A stretch of 64,000 nt of DNA from Rhizobium grahamii (GTDB lineage Bacteria; Pseudomonadota; Alphaproteobacteria; Rhizobiales; Rhizobiaceae), in the NCBI RefSeq assembly GCF_009498215.1, contig NZ_CP043499.1:1190001-1254000 (forward strand), given 5' to 3'. Shown here piece by piece: positions 44,230 through 52,679 of this stretch; positions within the stretch are counted from its first letter, which is position 1, and the number at the start of each line of letters is the position of its first letter. Both the position numbers and the translations under genes were made by a program. The notes beneath the pieces are model-generated. The model was not told where the DNA came from. It worked only from the letters and a program-made list of their open reading frames with translations, and made no database searches.

Positions 44230-45218
44230 GCATTCGTTCCCGTATTGACTGCATGGCAGGCGACGAGGTGACCTGGCTTGGCCTCTTTCCATTCCGGGAT
44301 GACCTTGGCGCAGACGTCCATCGCGACAGGACAACGCGTATGAAAGCGACAGCCGGTCGGTGGATTGAGCGGGCTCGGCACGTCCCCCTGCAAGATCTGA
44401 CGCTTGCGGCTGCGCTCCAGTTCCGGATCGGTTTCCGGAACGGCCGACAGCAGCGCCTTGGTGTAGGGATGCAGCGGATTGTCGAACAGTTCCTCGCGGG
44501 TCGCAAGCTCAGCGAGGCGGCCGAGATACATGACGCCGACGCGGGTGCTGATATGGCGCACGACGGCAAGGTCGTGGGCGATGAACAGATAGGTCAGCCC
44601 GTATTTTTCCTGCAGGTCGAGCAGCAGGTTGATGATCTGCGCCTGGATCGATACGTCGAGAGCAGAGATCGCCTCATCGCAAACGATGAACTTCGGCTGA
44701 CATGCCAGCGCTCGGGCGATGACCACGCGCTGGCGCTGGCCGCCGGAAAGCTCGTGCGGATAGCGTTGCGCGAAGCGCGTAGGCAGACCGACATCGGTGA
44801 GCAGTGTCGCGATCCTGTCCTTCAACTCGGCCTTGGTGCAAAGCTTGTGGAACAGGATCGGCTCACCGATCGCTTCACCGATCGTCATGCGCGGATTGAG
44901 CGTCGAATAAGGATCCTGGAACACGATCTGCAGATCGCGACGGAACGGTCGCATCTGCCTTTCATCCAGCGTCGCCAGATCCTGGCCCTTGTAGACGACC
45001 TTGCCCGAGGTCGCCTTGTAGAGGTTGAGGATGGTGAAACCTGTCGTCGACTTGCCGCAACCGGATTCGCCGACGAGCGAGAGCGTCTCGCCTTCCATGA
45101 TATCGAGATTGACGTTGTCGAGCGCATAGACCGTCGCTGAACGCTCGCCGAAGGCGCCGAGCTTGACGTGGAAATGCTTGACCAGGTTTTCCACCTTGAG
45201 AAGCGGTTGTGCACCCAT
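44226..45218 (-). CDS. Dipeptide/oligopeptide-type ABC ATPase (DppF-like)
   Basis: 330 residues. Walker A GESGCGKS, Q-loop VFQDPYSTLNPR, signature LSGGQRQR, Walker B FIVCDEAISALDV, and the C-terminal oligopeptide-transporter zone with cysteines (GCRFHTRCPVAMDVC), which can hold an iron-sulfur cluster in relatives. It pairs with the adjacent DppD-like ATPase. The ATG overlaps the upstream stop (TGATG). The importer class carries peptides but also many oligosaccharides. Confidence 0.93.
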   Translation of the reverse strand: MGAQPLLKVENLVKHFHVKLGAFGERSATVYALDNVNLDIMEGETLSLVGESGCGKSTTGFTILNLYKATSGKVVYKGQDLATLDERQMRPFRRDLQIVFQDPYSTLNPRMTIGEAIGEPILFHKLCTKAELKDRIATLLTDVGLPTRFAQRYPHELSGGQRQRVVIARALACQPKFIVCDEAISALDVSIQAQIINLLLDLQEKYGLTYLFIAHDLAVVRHISTRVGVMYLGRLAELATREELFDNPLHPYTKALLSAVPETDPELERSRKRQILQGDVPSPLNPPTGCRFHTRCPVAMDVCAKVIPEWKEAKPGHLVACHAVNTGTNA

Positions 45219-46225
45219 CACGCAGCCTCCTGCATTTTCTGGACAACGAAACAAGCAGCCCGATGATTGCCGGCGCCAGCGATCGGCTCGAGCTTCGGCA
45301 CGCGCTCGTGGCACACCGGCTCGGCCAACGGACAACGCGGCGCAAACGGGCAGCCCTTTGGTCGGCGACCGGGTTCCGGTGGCGTGCCGCCGATGGAGGA
45401 AAGCCGGCTTGCCGGTGCATCGGAAAGCTTAGGAATGGAGGCCAGAAGGCCGCGCGTGTAAGGATGGCTCGGGCGAGCGTAGAGCTCGTCGACCGGCGCA
45501 TCCTCGACCACGGTTCCGGCATAAAGCACGGCGACACGATCGACGAGACCCGCGATCAGCGCCAGATCGTGCGTAATCCAGACAACGGACATGCCGAGCT
45601 TGGCCCGCAAATCCTTCACCAGGTCTACAATCTGCGCCTGGATCGTCACATCGAGCGCGGTCGTCGGCTCGTCCGCGATCAAGAGCTTGGGATTGCAGGC
45701 AAGACCTATCGCGATCATGACGCGCTGGCGCATGCCGCCCGAAAGCTCATGTGGATAGGCCTGCAGGCGCTCCTCCGGTCCCGGGATGCCGACGAGTCTG
45801 AGCAACTCGACAGCACGCACGCGGGCTTGCGCCTTGTTCATCTTGCGATGATAGATCAGCGGTTCGCAGATCTGGTCGCCGATACGCATCACGGGATTGA
45901 GCGATGTCATCGGATCCTGGAAGACGAAGCCGATATCGCCGCCGCGCACCTTGCGCAGTTCCTTGTTCGACATCTTCTGCAGATCGTTGCCATTGAAGCT
46001 CGCGGAGCCCTTGGTGACCTTGATCTTGTTCGGCAGCAGCCGCATCAGGCTCAACATCGTCAGGCTCTTGCCGCAGCCGGATTCACCGACGACGCCAAGT
46101 GTCTCGCCCTTGTTGACGTGGAGATCGATACCGTCGACGACAACGGCAGGTCCGTTGCGCCCGTCGATTTCGACCGTCAGGCCGCGAACGTCGAGCAGTC
46201 TTTCATTGGATTTGGTCGTGTTCAT
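45218..46225 (-). CDS. Dipeptide/oligopeptide-type ABC ATPase (DppD-like)
   Basis: 335 residues from ATG 46225 (the GTG three bases earlier is less likely). Walker A GESGCGKS, Q-loop VFQDPMTSLNPV, signature LSGGMRQR, Walker B LLIADEPTTALDV, and the cysteine tail GCPFAPRCPLAEPVC. It is the first of two ATPases energising the DppB/DppC permeases. Overlaps at both ends (TGATG) show a tight operon. Confidence 0.93.
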   Translation of the reverse strand: MNTTKSNERLLDVRGLTVEIDGRNGPAVVVDGIDLHVNKGETLGVVGESGCGKSLTMLSLMRLLPNKIKVTKGSASFNGNDLQKMSNKELRKVRGGDIGFVFQDPMTSLNPVMRIGDQICEPLIYHRKMNKAQARVRAVELLRLVGIPGPEERLQAYPHELSGGMRQRVMIAIGLACNPKLLIADEPTTALDVTIQAQIVDLVKDLRAKLGMSVVWITHDLALIAGLVDRVAVLYAGTVVEDAPVDELYARPSHPYTRGLLASIPKLSDAPASRLSSIGGTPPEPGRRPKGCPFAPRCPLAEPVCHERVPKLEPIAGAGNHRAACFVVQKMQEAA

Positions 46226-47187
46226 CACTTGCTGCCCCGCGGATTGAGTGCGTCGTTGAGGCCGTCGCCGAGGAAGCTGAAAGCAACCGAGGCAAGGCCG
46301 AGAACGGCTGCCGGTGCGGCGAGGAGATGCGGATAATGCTGCCAGACGCGCAGGCCGTCCGAGATCATGTTACCCCAGCTCGGGGTCGGCGGATTGACGC
46401 CGACGCCGAGGAAACTGAAGGCGCTTTCCAGGACCATGGCGGTACCGAGACCAGCACTGACCGAGACGATAAGCGGGCCGAGCGCATTCGGCACGACGTA
46501 GCGCTTCATGATCACCCAGTTCGAGAGGCCGAGCGCCTGCGCCGCGGTGATATAGGGACGGCTGCGGATCGACAGGACCTGCGCACGGACGAGACGGGCA
46601 TAAGGCGGCCAGGAGATCAGCGCCATCGAGCCGAAGACGAGGAAGAAATCCACCCAGATCGTCTGGCGATAGAACGGATTGAGGGTCGCCATGTATTGCG
46701 CCTCCATCCACTTCGCGATCGGCGTTTTCAGCGATGCGTTGATGACGACGACCAGCAGCAGGTTTGGCACCGACATCGTCACGTCAGTCAGCCACATGAT
46801 GGCGCTGTCGAACGGGTTGCCGAAAAAGCCGGCGACGGCGCCGAGAACAAGACCGATCGTAACGGCGATGACGGTGACAACGATCGCCACCAGGAAAGCG
46901 GTGCGGGTTCCGAACACGACGCGGCTGAAGACGTCGCGGCCAAGGTCATCCGTTCCGAACAGATGGTGCAGCGACGGAACGGCGTTTCGCGCCTGCAGAT
47001 CCTGGGTCAGGTAGTCGTAAGGTGTCAGATAGGGACCGAAGATCGCGGTGAAGGCGAGGATCAGCACGACAACCAGACCGAAAAGGGCAAGCTTGTTGCG
47101 CTTCAGGCGGTACCAGGCATCGCGCCACAGGTTGACTTGCGGCTCTTCCTGGGTGGCTTCGATCGTGGAGAGAGGGATGGCGGACAT
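46225..47187 (-). CDS. ABC permease, DppC-like
   Basis: 320 residues with a cytoplasmic N terminus, about six membrane helices and the OppC-N domain. The EAA-type coupling loop is ALGLSNWVIMKRYVVPNALGP. A long insertion around residues 150-180 (ASLKTPIAKWMEAQYMATLNPF) sits in the periplasmic side, as in some saccharide importers of this class. It pairs with the DppB-like permease, three bases away. Confidence 0.92.
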   Translation of the reverse strand: MSAIPLSTIEATQEEPQVNLWRDAWYRLKRNKLALFGLVVVLILAFTAIFGPYLTPYDYLTQDLQARNAVPSLHHLFGTDDLGRDVFSRVVFGTRTAFLVAIVVTVIAVTIGLVLGAVAGFFGNPFDSAIMWLTDVTMSVPNLLLVVVINASLKTPIAKWMEAQYMATLNPFYRQTIWVDFFLVFGSMALISWPPYARLVRAQVLSIRSRPYITAAQALGLSNWVIMKRYVVPNALGPLIVSVSAGLGTAMVLESAFSFLGVGVNPPTPSWGNMISDGLRVWQHYPHLLAAPAAVLGLASVAFSFLGDGLNDALNPRGSK

Positions 47188-47189
47188 GG

Positions 47190-48152
47190 TCAGCGGCTCC
47201 TTCTTGCATCGTTGGCGCGCGGATCAAGCAGCGGATAAAGCACGTCGACCAGAAGGTTCGAGGCCATGACCAGGAAGGAACCGATCAGCGTGATTGCGAG
47301 GATGACGGGATAGTCGGAATTGGTCAGCGCCTGAACCGTCAGGCGTCCGAGGCCGGGCAGACCGAAAACGAGCTCAACGAAGATCGCACCATTGACGATG
47401 GTGATCATGATCAGGCCGAGCTGGGTGACGACAGGCGTCAGCACAGGGCGCAGGATGTGCCGGAGCGCCACGATGATCTCGGGCACGCCTTTGGCGCGCG
47501 CCGTCCGGACGAAATCCTCCGACAGGACTTCGATGACTGCAGCGCGTGTTTGGCGAACGATCAGCGCGATCGGCTGGAAAGACAGAACGATCAGCGGCAG
47601 CAGGATGCGCACGTCCAGGACACCGCCCCAGCCATAGGGAACCTTGATCATCGGCAGCAGCACGATCAGAGCGACCATCAACAGCGGACCGGCAACATAG
47701 GCCGGGATCGCCCAGAGGAACAGCGCACTGCCGAGGATCGTGTAGTCGAGCCGCGTGTTCTGGTTCAGCGCCGCGATCATGCCGAGCGGGATGGCGACGA
47801 CGGCAGTGAGAACGATGGAACAGAGCGCCAGCTGAAAGGAAACGGGAGCGGCAGCCGAAACCATGGCCCATACCGAACGGCCCGAGGTCAGCGAGTTGCC
47901 GAACTGGCCATGCAGCAGGTTCCAGATGTAAAAGCCGAACTGCTCGATAAAGGGCTTGTTCAAGCCAGCGCTCTCGCGGATGGCTTCGATGCGCTGCGGG
48001 TTATAGGCAACATCGCCGGGCGCGCGCAGAAAGATCAACTTGATAGGATCGCCGGCGCCGTAGAAGGCCAGCGCATAAACGGCCAGCATCACTATCAGGA
48101 CGGACGGAATCCAGATGGCAAACCGGGTTAGCACGTAGCGTAACAAGGTCAT
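47190..48152 (-). CDS. ABC permease, DppB-like
   Basis: 320 residues from ATG 48152 (MTLLRYVLTRFAIWIPSVL, the usual DppB start); a GTG at 48173 is possible. About six helices. The EAA-type loop is AKGVPEIIVALRHILRPVLTP. The periplasmic loop after helix 1 (PGDVAYNPQRIEAIRESAGLNKP) is typical of the family. A hairpin lies in the 134-base gap between the binding protein gene and this gene. Confidence 0.92.
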   Translation of the reverse strand: MTLLRYVLTRFAIWIPSVLIVMLAVYALAFYGAGDPIKLIFLRAPGDVAYNPQRIEAIRESAGLNKPFIEQFGFYIWNLLHGQFGNSLTSGRSVWAMVSAAAPVSFQLALCSIVLTAVVAIPLGMIAALNQNTRLDYTILGSALFLWAIPAYVAGPLLMVALIVLLPMIKVPYGWGGVLDVRILLPLIVLSFQPIALIVRQTRAAVIEVLSEDFVRTARAKGVPEIIVALRHILRPVLTPVVTQLGLIMITIVNGAIFVELVFGLPGLGRLTVQALTNSDYPVILAITLIGSFLVMASNLLVDVLYPLLDPRANDARRSR

Positions 48153-48215
48153 CTCCCACCGGTTGGCAGACACCTTTCCGCATCAACGCGGACATGCGAT
48201 GTCTTCTTGAAACTT

Positions 48216-48241
48216 GCGCGAAGGCCTTGCGGTCTTCGCGC
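48216..48241 (-). terminator. Hairpin between the binding-protein and permease genes
   Basis: GCGCGAAG (48216-48223) and CTTCGCGC (48234-48241) pair perfectly around ten bases. Such hairpins after binding-protein genes usually raise the relative amount of the upstream message. Confidence 0.5.
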
Positions 48242-48286
48242 GGTTGCTAATTTGCCAGAGGCTATCTATTCGGGACGTGCGACGGC

Positions 48287-49936
48287 TCAGCCGACGGAAA
48301 TGTCCCAAGGCGCAACGACCTGCCAGTCGAGGTTCTTTTCCATGCCCTTGACCTCCTTGGTAGCCCAGCGCGACATCGCCTGAGAATACCACGGAATGAA
48401 CGCCCAATCGTCACGGAATGCCTTCTGGGCATCCTGGGCGAGCTTGATGCGCTGCGGATCGTCGGAAGCCTTGGTGGCAGCTTCGGCAAGAGCAGCGTCG
48501 ACCTTCTCGTTCTTGTATCCGCCAAGCTTGTTCTGCGCGTTCGACGAGGTCGAGGCGATGCAGCCTGCGAGATAGGAGACAGCGTCCGGCACGCGCGTAC
48601 CGACGTCGTCACGGAAGATCTGTACCGCATTCTGGTCCGGACCGGCGTAGGAGTCCTGCTGCGGCTTCATGTCGACGGCCGTGATGCCGAGATTCTGGCG
48701 CCACTGTTCGGCAATGAACTGGGCCGCGGCTTCGATCGCCGGCGCCGAGATGCCGACGAAGAGGATCTTCGGCAGACGTTCGGGGCCACCATAGCTCGAC
48801 TCGGCGAGCAGCTTCTTGGCGGCAGCCGGATCGTACGGGTAGGGCTCGAAGCCGGAATTGTCGGCGCCGGGCACGGAATTGAGGATCTGATCCGCCTTCT
48901 TGTGCGGCCCATCCGGATAGGAAGCCTTGAAGAGACCGTCGCGGTCGATCGCCATGATCAGCGCCTGGCGAACCTTCGGGTCGTCCATCGGGGCACGCGT
49001 GACGTTGAACCAGAAGTGCTGGCTGGTCGGGATCAACGGACCGGAGGAGAATTCCGGACCGAGATCCTGGATGATGGTGGAGGTCACGAGTTCGGTGTGA
49101 GCGTTGAACTCGCCCGAATTGATCAGCGAGGTCGCGGTGACGTTGTCTTCCACCGAGGTGATTTCAATGCGCGCGAGCTTCGGCTTCGGCCCGAAGAAGT
49201 TCTCATTCGGTTCGAAGACCAGCTTGCCGGCATCGATGTCGAGGCTGGTCAGCTTGAACGGACCGGAGAAAACCGGCTTGCTGTCAGGCTTGTACCAATC
49301 GGCAACTTCCTCGCCGTCACTGCCGCGCGACTGTGCCGCCTTGGTGATGGGGGCAATGTGGTTGGCAAGGCGCATGAAGAAGATCGGATCGACTTCCGTC
49401 AACGTGACGACAACAGTGCCTTCATCAGGCGTTGCAACGCCGGTCAGTTCGTTGCCGGAGCCGCCGCTGATTTCCTTGTAGCCCTGAACCTTGCTCAGCA
49501 CCTGGTCGGCGCGCTGGCTCTTCGTATTGGGCATGGAAGCAACTTCCCAGGAGCCCTTGACATCAGCCGAGGTGATCTTGCTGCCGTCCGAGAAGACCGC
49601 CTTGGGGTCAATCTTGAAGGTCCAGACCTTGTTGTCGGGCGAATCCCAGCTGGTGAAGACGTAGGGCTTGATCTTGCCTTCGCTGTCGAAATACATCGGC
49701 GAAGCCCACCAGATCGAGTTCCAGCGGAACGGGCGACCACCGCCGCGCAGCGGCGACCAGTCCTGGTCGAACGCCGGATGCGCGACCTTCAAAACCTGCC
49801 CCTCATCAGCGAAGACGATGCGGGCATTCATCCCGAATACCGTCAGCCCAACGCCGGCAGCTAGGCCGAGTTTCAAAGCCTCGCGGCGCGACATCTGCGT
49901 TCCCTGCGCAGATTTCCCTTCATTGCGATCAGTCAT
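48287..49936 (-). CDS. ABC substrate-binding protein, family 5, Tat-exported
   Basis: 549 residues. ATG 49936 follows GGGAGGA. The signal is of the twin-arginine type (MSRREALKLGLAAGVGLTVFG). The mature protein is a family-5 extracellular solute receptor (dipeptide, nickel or oligosaccharide type), with FTSWDSPDNKVWTFKIDPKAVFSDG, in part, and VRQALIMAIDRDGLFK conserved. Tat export and the sugar-acid genes around it suggest a saccharide or sugar-acid ligand; peptides remain possible. It is the first gene of the leftward operon. Confidence 0.92.
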   Translation of the reverse strand: MTDRNEGKSAQGTQMSRREALKLGLAAGVGLTVFGMNARIVFADEGQVLKVAHPAFDQDWSPLRGGGRPFRWNSIWWASPMYFDSEGKIKPYVFTSWDSPDNKVWTFKIDPKAVFSDGSKITSADVKGSWEVASMPNTKSQRADQVLSKVQGYKEISGGSGNELTGVATPDEGTVVVTLTEVDPIFFMRLANHIAPITKAAQSRGSDGEEVADWYKPDSKPVFSGPFKLTSLDIDAGKLVFEPNENFFGPKPKLARIEITSVEDNVTATSLINSGEFNAHTELVTSTIIQDLGPEFSSGPLIPTSQHFWFNVTRAPMDDPKVRQALIMAIDRDGLFKASYPDGPHKKADQILNSVPGADNSGFEPYPYDPAAAKKLLAESSYGGPERLPKILFVGISAPAIEAAAQFIAEQWRQNLGITAVDMKPQQDSYAGPDQNAVQIFRDDVGTRVPDAVSYLAGCIASTSSNAQNKLGGYKNEKVDAALAEAATKASDDPQRIKLAQDAQKAFRDDWAFIPWYSQAMSRWATKEVKGMEKNLDWQVVAPWDISVG

Positions 49937-50033
49937 GTTGTCCTCCCATGGCAAAATCGATGACGTCTCCACTTTCCACTCTATCCCGAAAGTGCGTCAC
50001 GACATGCCGCAGACACTCGCTCGATAATGTAAA

Positions 50034-50045
50034 TATGTCAACATA
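50034..50045. promoter_or_regulatory. Palindrome TATGT-CA-ACATA, candidate operator
   Basis: A perfect inverted repeat with a two-base centre, 98 bases upstream of the binding-protein start. It sits in the AT-rich part of the 306-base divergent gap (49937-50242), where the leftward promoter should lie. Confidence 0.35.
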
Positions 50046-50135
50046 AATTAATCAACGATCCCCCATCCGGAAAAGCCAAAATATTTTATTTATATTTTTC
50101 AATGCATTAAAAAATCAATCAAGAACCTGCGCGTA

Positions 50136-50150
50136 TTGTCATATTGACAA
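50136..50150. promoter_or_regulatory. Palindrome TTGTCA-TAT-TGACAA, candidate operator
   Basis: A perfect 6-3-6 inverted repeat, 93 bases upstream of the DapA-like start, of the size bound by FadR-type GntR dimers. A related TTGT...ACAA element lies before the alcohol dehydrogenase gene at 52616. It is the best operator candidate for the regulator at 42379. Confidence 0.5.
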
Positions 50151-50242
50151 CATGCTCTGCGGGGATGAAGAAACCCACATCTTGCGGGGCTCTGGCTCCC
50201 GCCTTTGCCGCTGTCTATGCGGCCTTCGTCGAGGAGGACGAT

Positions 50243-51148
50243 ATGAACGATCACAAGATTACAGGCGTTTTCAGTGCGGCGGCAACGCCACTCAACGAAG
50301 ATGGCAGCCCGGATCTCGGCTTGTTCACCGAACATTGCCAGCGCCTGCTTGAAGAAGGCTGCCATGGGGTGGCGCTTCTCGGCACGACGGGCGAAGCGAA
50401 CTCCTTCTCCTCCAGCGAGCGCCGGAAGATCCTTGAAGCCGCGCTGAAGGCGGGCGTACCGGCCGGCAAGCTGCTTCCCGGAACCGGCGTGGTCGCCATT
50501 CCGGAGACCGTGGAATTGACCAGGCACGCCCTGGAACTCGGCGTCACGAAGGTCGTGATGCTGCCCCCCTTCTATTACAAGGGCGTTTCGGACGACGGAC
50601 TTTTTGCCGCCTATTCTCAGGTCCTTGAAAAGGTCGCTGACACCAGATTGCAGGTCATCCTCTACCATATCCCGCAGGTTTCGGGCGTTCCGCTTTCCGT
50701 CCCGCTGATCGGCAGGCTGATCGAAGCCTTCCCGGACACCGTGGTCGGCATCAAGGAATCTGCAGGCGATTTCAACAACATGCAGGCGATCATCGCTGCC
50801 TACCCCGGCTTCTCGGTACTGGCTGGCGCTGATCCGCTGCTGCTACCCCTTCTGAAAGCAGGTGGCGCAGGCTGCATCACCGCGACATCCAATCTCGTCG
50901 CGGACTCCCTGCGTACAGTCTACGACAAGGTCCACGACGAGGCGCACGCCGGCGAAGTCGAAGCCGCGCAGGCCCGGATCAACGCCTACCGAACTCTCTC
51001 CAATTCCTACGTGCAGATCCCGACGATCAAGGCAATGGTGGGCCTGAAGACCGGCAATGCAGCCTGGCGGCGCACTCGCGCACCGCTGATGCCGGTCAGC
51101 GATGCCGACTATGCCGCCCTTTCCGAAGCCTATGCCAAGCTGCCGTAA
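50243..51148 (+). CDS. DapA-family aldolase/lyase
   Basis: 301 residues of the dihydrodipicolinate synthase/N-acetylneuraminate lyase family. The Schiff-base lysine is K171 (GIKESAGDF), the catalytic tyrosine Y141 (YHIPQVSGVPL) and the GTTGE motif 47-51. The family cleaves or dehydrates 2-keto acids such as KDG, KDPG, sialic acid or 5-keto-4-deoxyglucarate. With kinase, PdxA2 and dehydrogenases nearby, a catabolic role is more likely than lysine synthesis. ATG 50243 follows GAGGAGGA. The next gene is 11 bases away. Confidence 0.9.
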   Translation: MNDHKITGVFSAAATPLNEDGSPDLGLFTEHCQRLLEEGCHGVALLGTTGEANSFSSSERRKILEAALKAGVPAGKLLPGTGVVAIPETVELTRHALELGVTKVVMLPPFYYKGVSDDGLFAAYSQVLEKVADTRLQVILYHIPQVSGVPLSVPLIGRLIEAFPDTVVGIKESAGDFNNMQAIIAAYPGFSVLAGADPLLLPLLKAGGAGCITATSNLVADSLRTVYDKVHDEAHAGEVEAAQARINAYRTLSNSYVQIPTIKAMVGLKTGNAAWRRTRAPLMPVSDADYAALSEAYAKLP

Positions 51149-51159
51149 GGAGCGAAACC

Positions 51160-52347
51160 ATGAGCTTTACAGGTCTACCGCCCGAGGTCGTGCCGGCACT
51201 GATGACCGGCGACGTCACCCCTCATACGACCGAGAGAGGGCGTTTCGACGCCTACCTCCCCTCCCCCTGCATTCAAAACCATGCAGCAAACCTTGCTTTC
51301 CTGCCCGATGGAACGCTGACCTGCGTCTGGTTCGGCGGCACGATGGAGGGAATGGGCGACATCTCGATTTACATGTCGCGCCTTGCTCCGGGAGCGACCC
51401 GCTGGTCTCAGCCTGAGAAAATGTCTGACGACCCGGCGAAATCGGAACAGAACCCGTTGATTTTCAACGCACCCGATGGCAAGGTCTGGCTTCTCTACAC
51501 ATCTCAGACGGCAGGCAACCAGGACGGCTCGGTTGTCAAATGTCGGATCTCGTCGGATGGTGGCGCAACCTTCGGCGAAGCATATGTTCTCTGCGAGGCG
51601 CCGGGCACTTTTGTGCGGCAACCGATCATCGTCAACAAGGCCGGCACCTGGCTTCTGCCAATCTTTCGCTGTGTTGGCCTGCCTGGCGAACGCTGGACGG
51701 GCGATGTCGACACCGCCGGCGTCCTGATCTCCCGCGATCAGGGCAAGAACTGGCTCATGACGGAAGTTCCGGACAGCATCGGCGCGGTTCACATGAACAT
51801 CGTGTCCCTCGACGGCGACGATCTCGTGGCCTTCTATCGGAACCGTTTCTCCGAATCGGTTCTGTCGAGCCGGTCGAGCGATGGCGGCGAACATTGGAGC
51901 GCCCCCAAACCCATCGACCTGCCGAACAACAACTCGTCGATCCAGGCCGCAGGCTTGAAAAACGGCGCAATCGCAATGGTTTACAACCATTCGAACGCAT
52001 CGATGTCGGATGCCCGCCGTCAATCTCTGTATGACGAGATCGAAGGCGAAGAGGAACCGGAAGCAGCGCCGACGCAGGCGATCGATCGTCGCAAGGCCGT
52101 GTGGGGCGTGCCACGCGCCCCGCTCAGCCTTGCCTTCTCGACAGACGGTGGATGGACATTCCCGCAACGGCGGGACCTCGATACCGGCGATGGATACTGC
52201 CTCAGCAACAACTCGAAAGACTCGGTGAATCGCGAGTTTTCGTATCCGTCGGTCATCCAGGGCGCCGATGGCACCCTGCATGTCGCCTACACCTATTATC
52301 GGCGGGCCATAAAGTACGTCAGGCTTTCCCCTGAAGCGATTGACTGA
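51160..52347 (+). CDS. BNR/sialidase-fold protein, cytoplasmic
   Basis: 395 residues forming a sialidase-like beta-propeller. Asp-box repeats are visible: SSDGGATFG, SSDGGEHWS and STDGGWTFP. There is no signal peptide, so it works in the cytoplasm on an imported compound. Relatives with this fold include exo-sialidases, but also unrelated glycosidases and polysaccharide lyases. A complete sialidase arginine triad could not be assigned by eye. It is coupled to the DapA-like aldolase upstream (AAGGAG before the ATG), suggesting both act on the same imported glycoside. Confidence 0.83.
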   Translation: MSFTGLPPEVVPALMTGDVTPHTTERGRFDAYLPSPCIQNHAANLAFLPDGTLTCVWFGGTMEGMGDISIYMSRLAPGATRWSQPEKMSDDPAKSEQNPLIFNAPDGKVWLLYTSQTAGNQDGSVVKCRISSDGGATFGEAYVLCEAPGTFVRQPIIVNKAGTWLLPIFRCVGLPGERWTGDVDTAGVLISRDQGKNWLMTEVPDSIGAVHMNIVSLDGDDLVAFYRNRFSESVLSSRSSDGGEHWSAPKPIDLPNNNSSIQAAGLKNGAIAMVYNHSNASMSDARRQSLYDEIEGEEEPEAAPTQAIDRRKAVWGVPRAPLSLAFSTDGGWTFPQRRDLDTGDGYCLSNNSKDSVNREFSYPSVIQGADGTLHVAYTYYRRAIKYVRLSPEAID

Positions 52348-52381
52348 CGCGAAAACGGGTTACCACTTGTGAACGGACATT

Positions 52382-52419
52382 GATCCGGCGCAGCGTTAAG
52401 CACGCACTTGCGCCGGATC
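52382..52419. repeat. 11-bp inverted repeat after the BNR gene
   Basis: GATCCGGCGCA (52382-52392) and TGCGCCGGATC (52409-52419) pair perfectly around 16 bases. It may end the dapA-BNR transcript. The core ATCCGGCGC is shared with the hairpin at 41753-41781. Confidence 0.55.
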
Positions 52420-52500
52420 CGCACGTCAAATTAACAAGTTACGGAATTTCAACGCATCACGGCCAGCAACAATACGCTCCTACGCGAAATAACGCACAAA

Positions 52501-52517
52501 TAGTAATTTAGTTACTA
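52501..52517. promoter_or_regulatory. Palindrome TAGTAA-N5-TTACTA
   Basis: A 6-5-6 perfect inverted repeat in the AT-rich middle of the 332-base gap (52348-52679). It could be an operator. The remainder of 52420-52600 shows nothing further. Confidence 0.3.
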
Positions 52518-52597
52518 AAATCAAATAGATAAGCTAACAAGCACGTCGCAATTCAAAGCAAGCTTGGCAATTTTCTCGAGCAAGACAACGTCGCCGC

Positions 52598-52626
52598 TTG
52601 CCAAACGCCGAAGCATTGTATAACAA
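52598..52626 (+). promoter_or_regulatory. Candidate promoter with operator over the -10
   Basis: TTGCCA (52598-52603) and TATAAC (52619-52624), spacer 15. The -10 lies inside the inverted repeat TTGT-ATA-ACAA (52616-52626). A second palindrome, TGTCGCGACA (52649-52658), sits just before the ribosome site. The layout suggests repression by a dimeric protein. Confidence 0.38.
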
Positions 52627-52679
52627 ATTTACATCTTGGCGACGCGATTGTCGCGACACTTGCAGGGAGGAGTGGTCCA

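Noticed and set aside
50168..50242. Extended N terminus of the DapA-like gene back to 50144.
   Set aside because: The family begins near MNDHKITGVFSA, and GAGGAGGA sits directly before ATG 50243.
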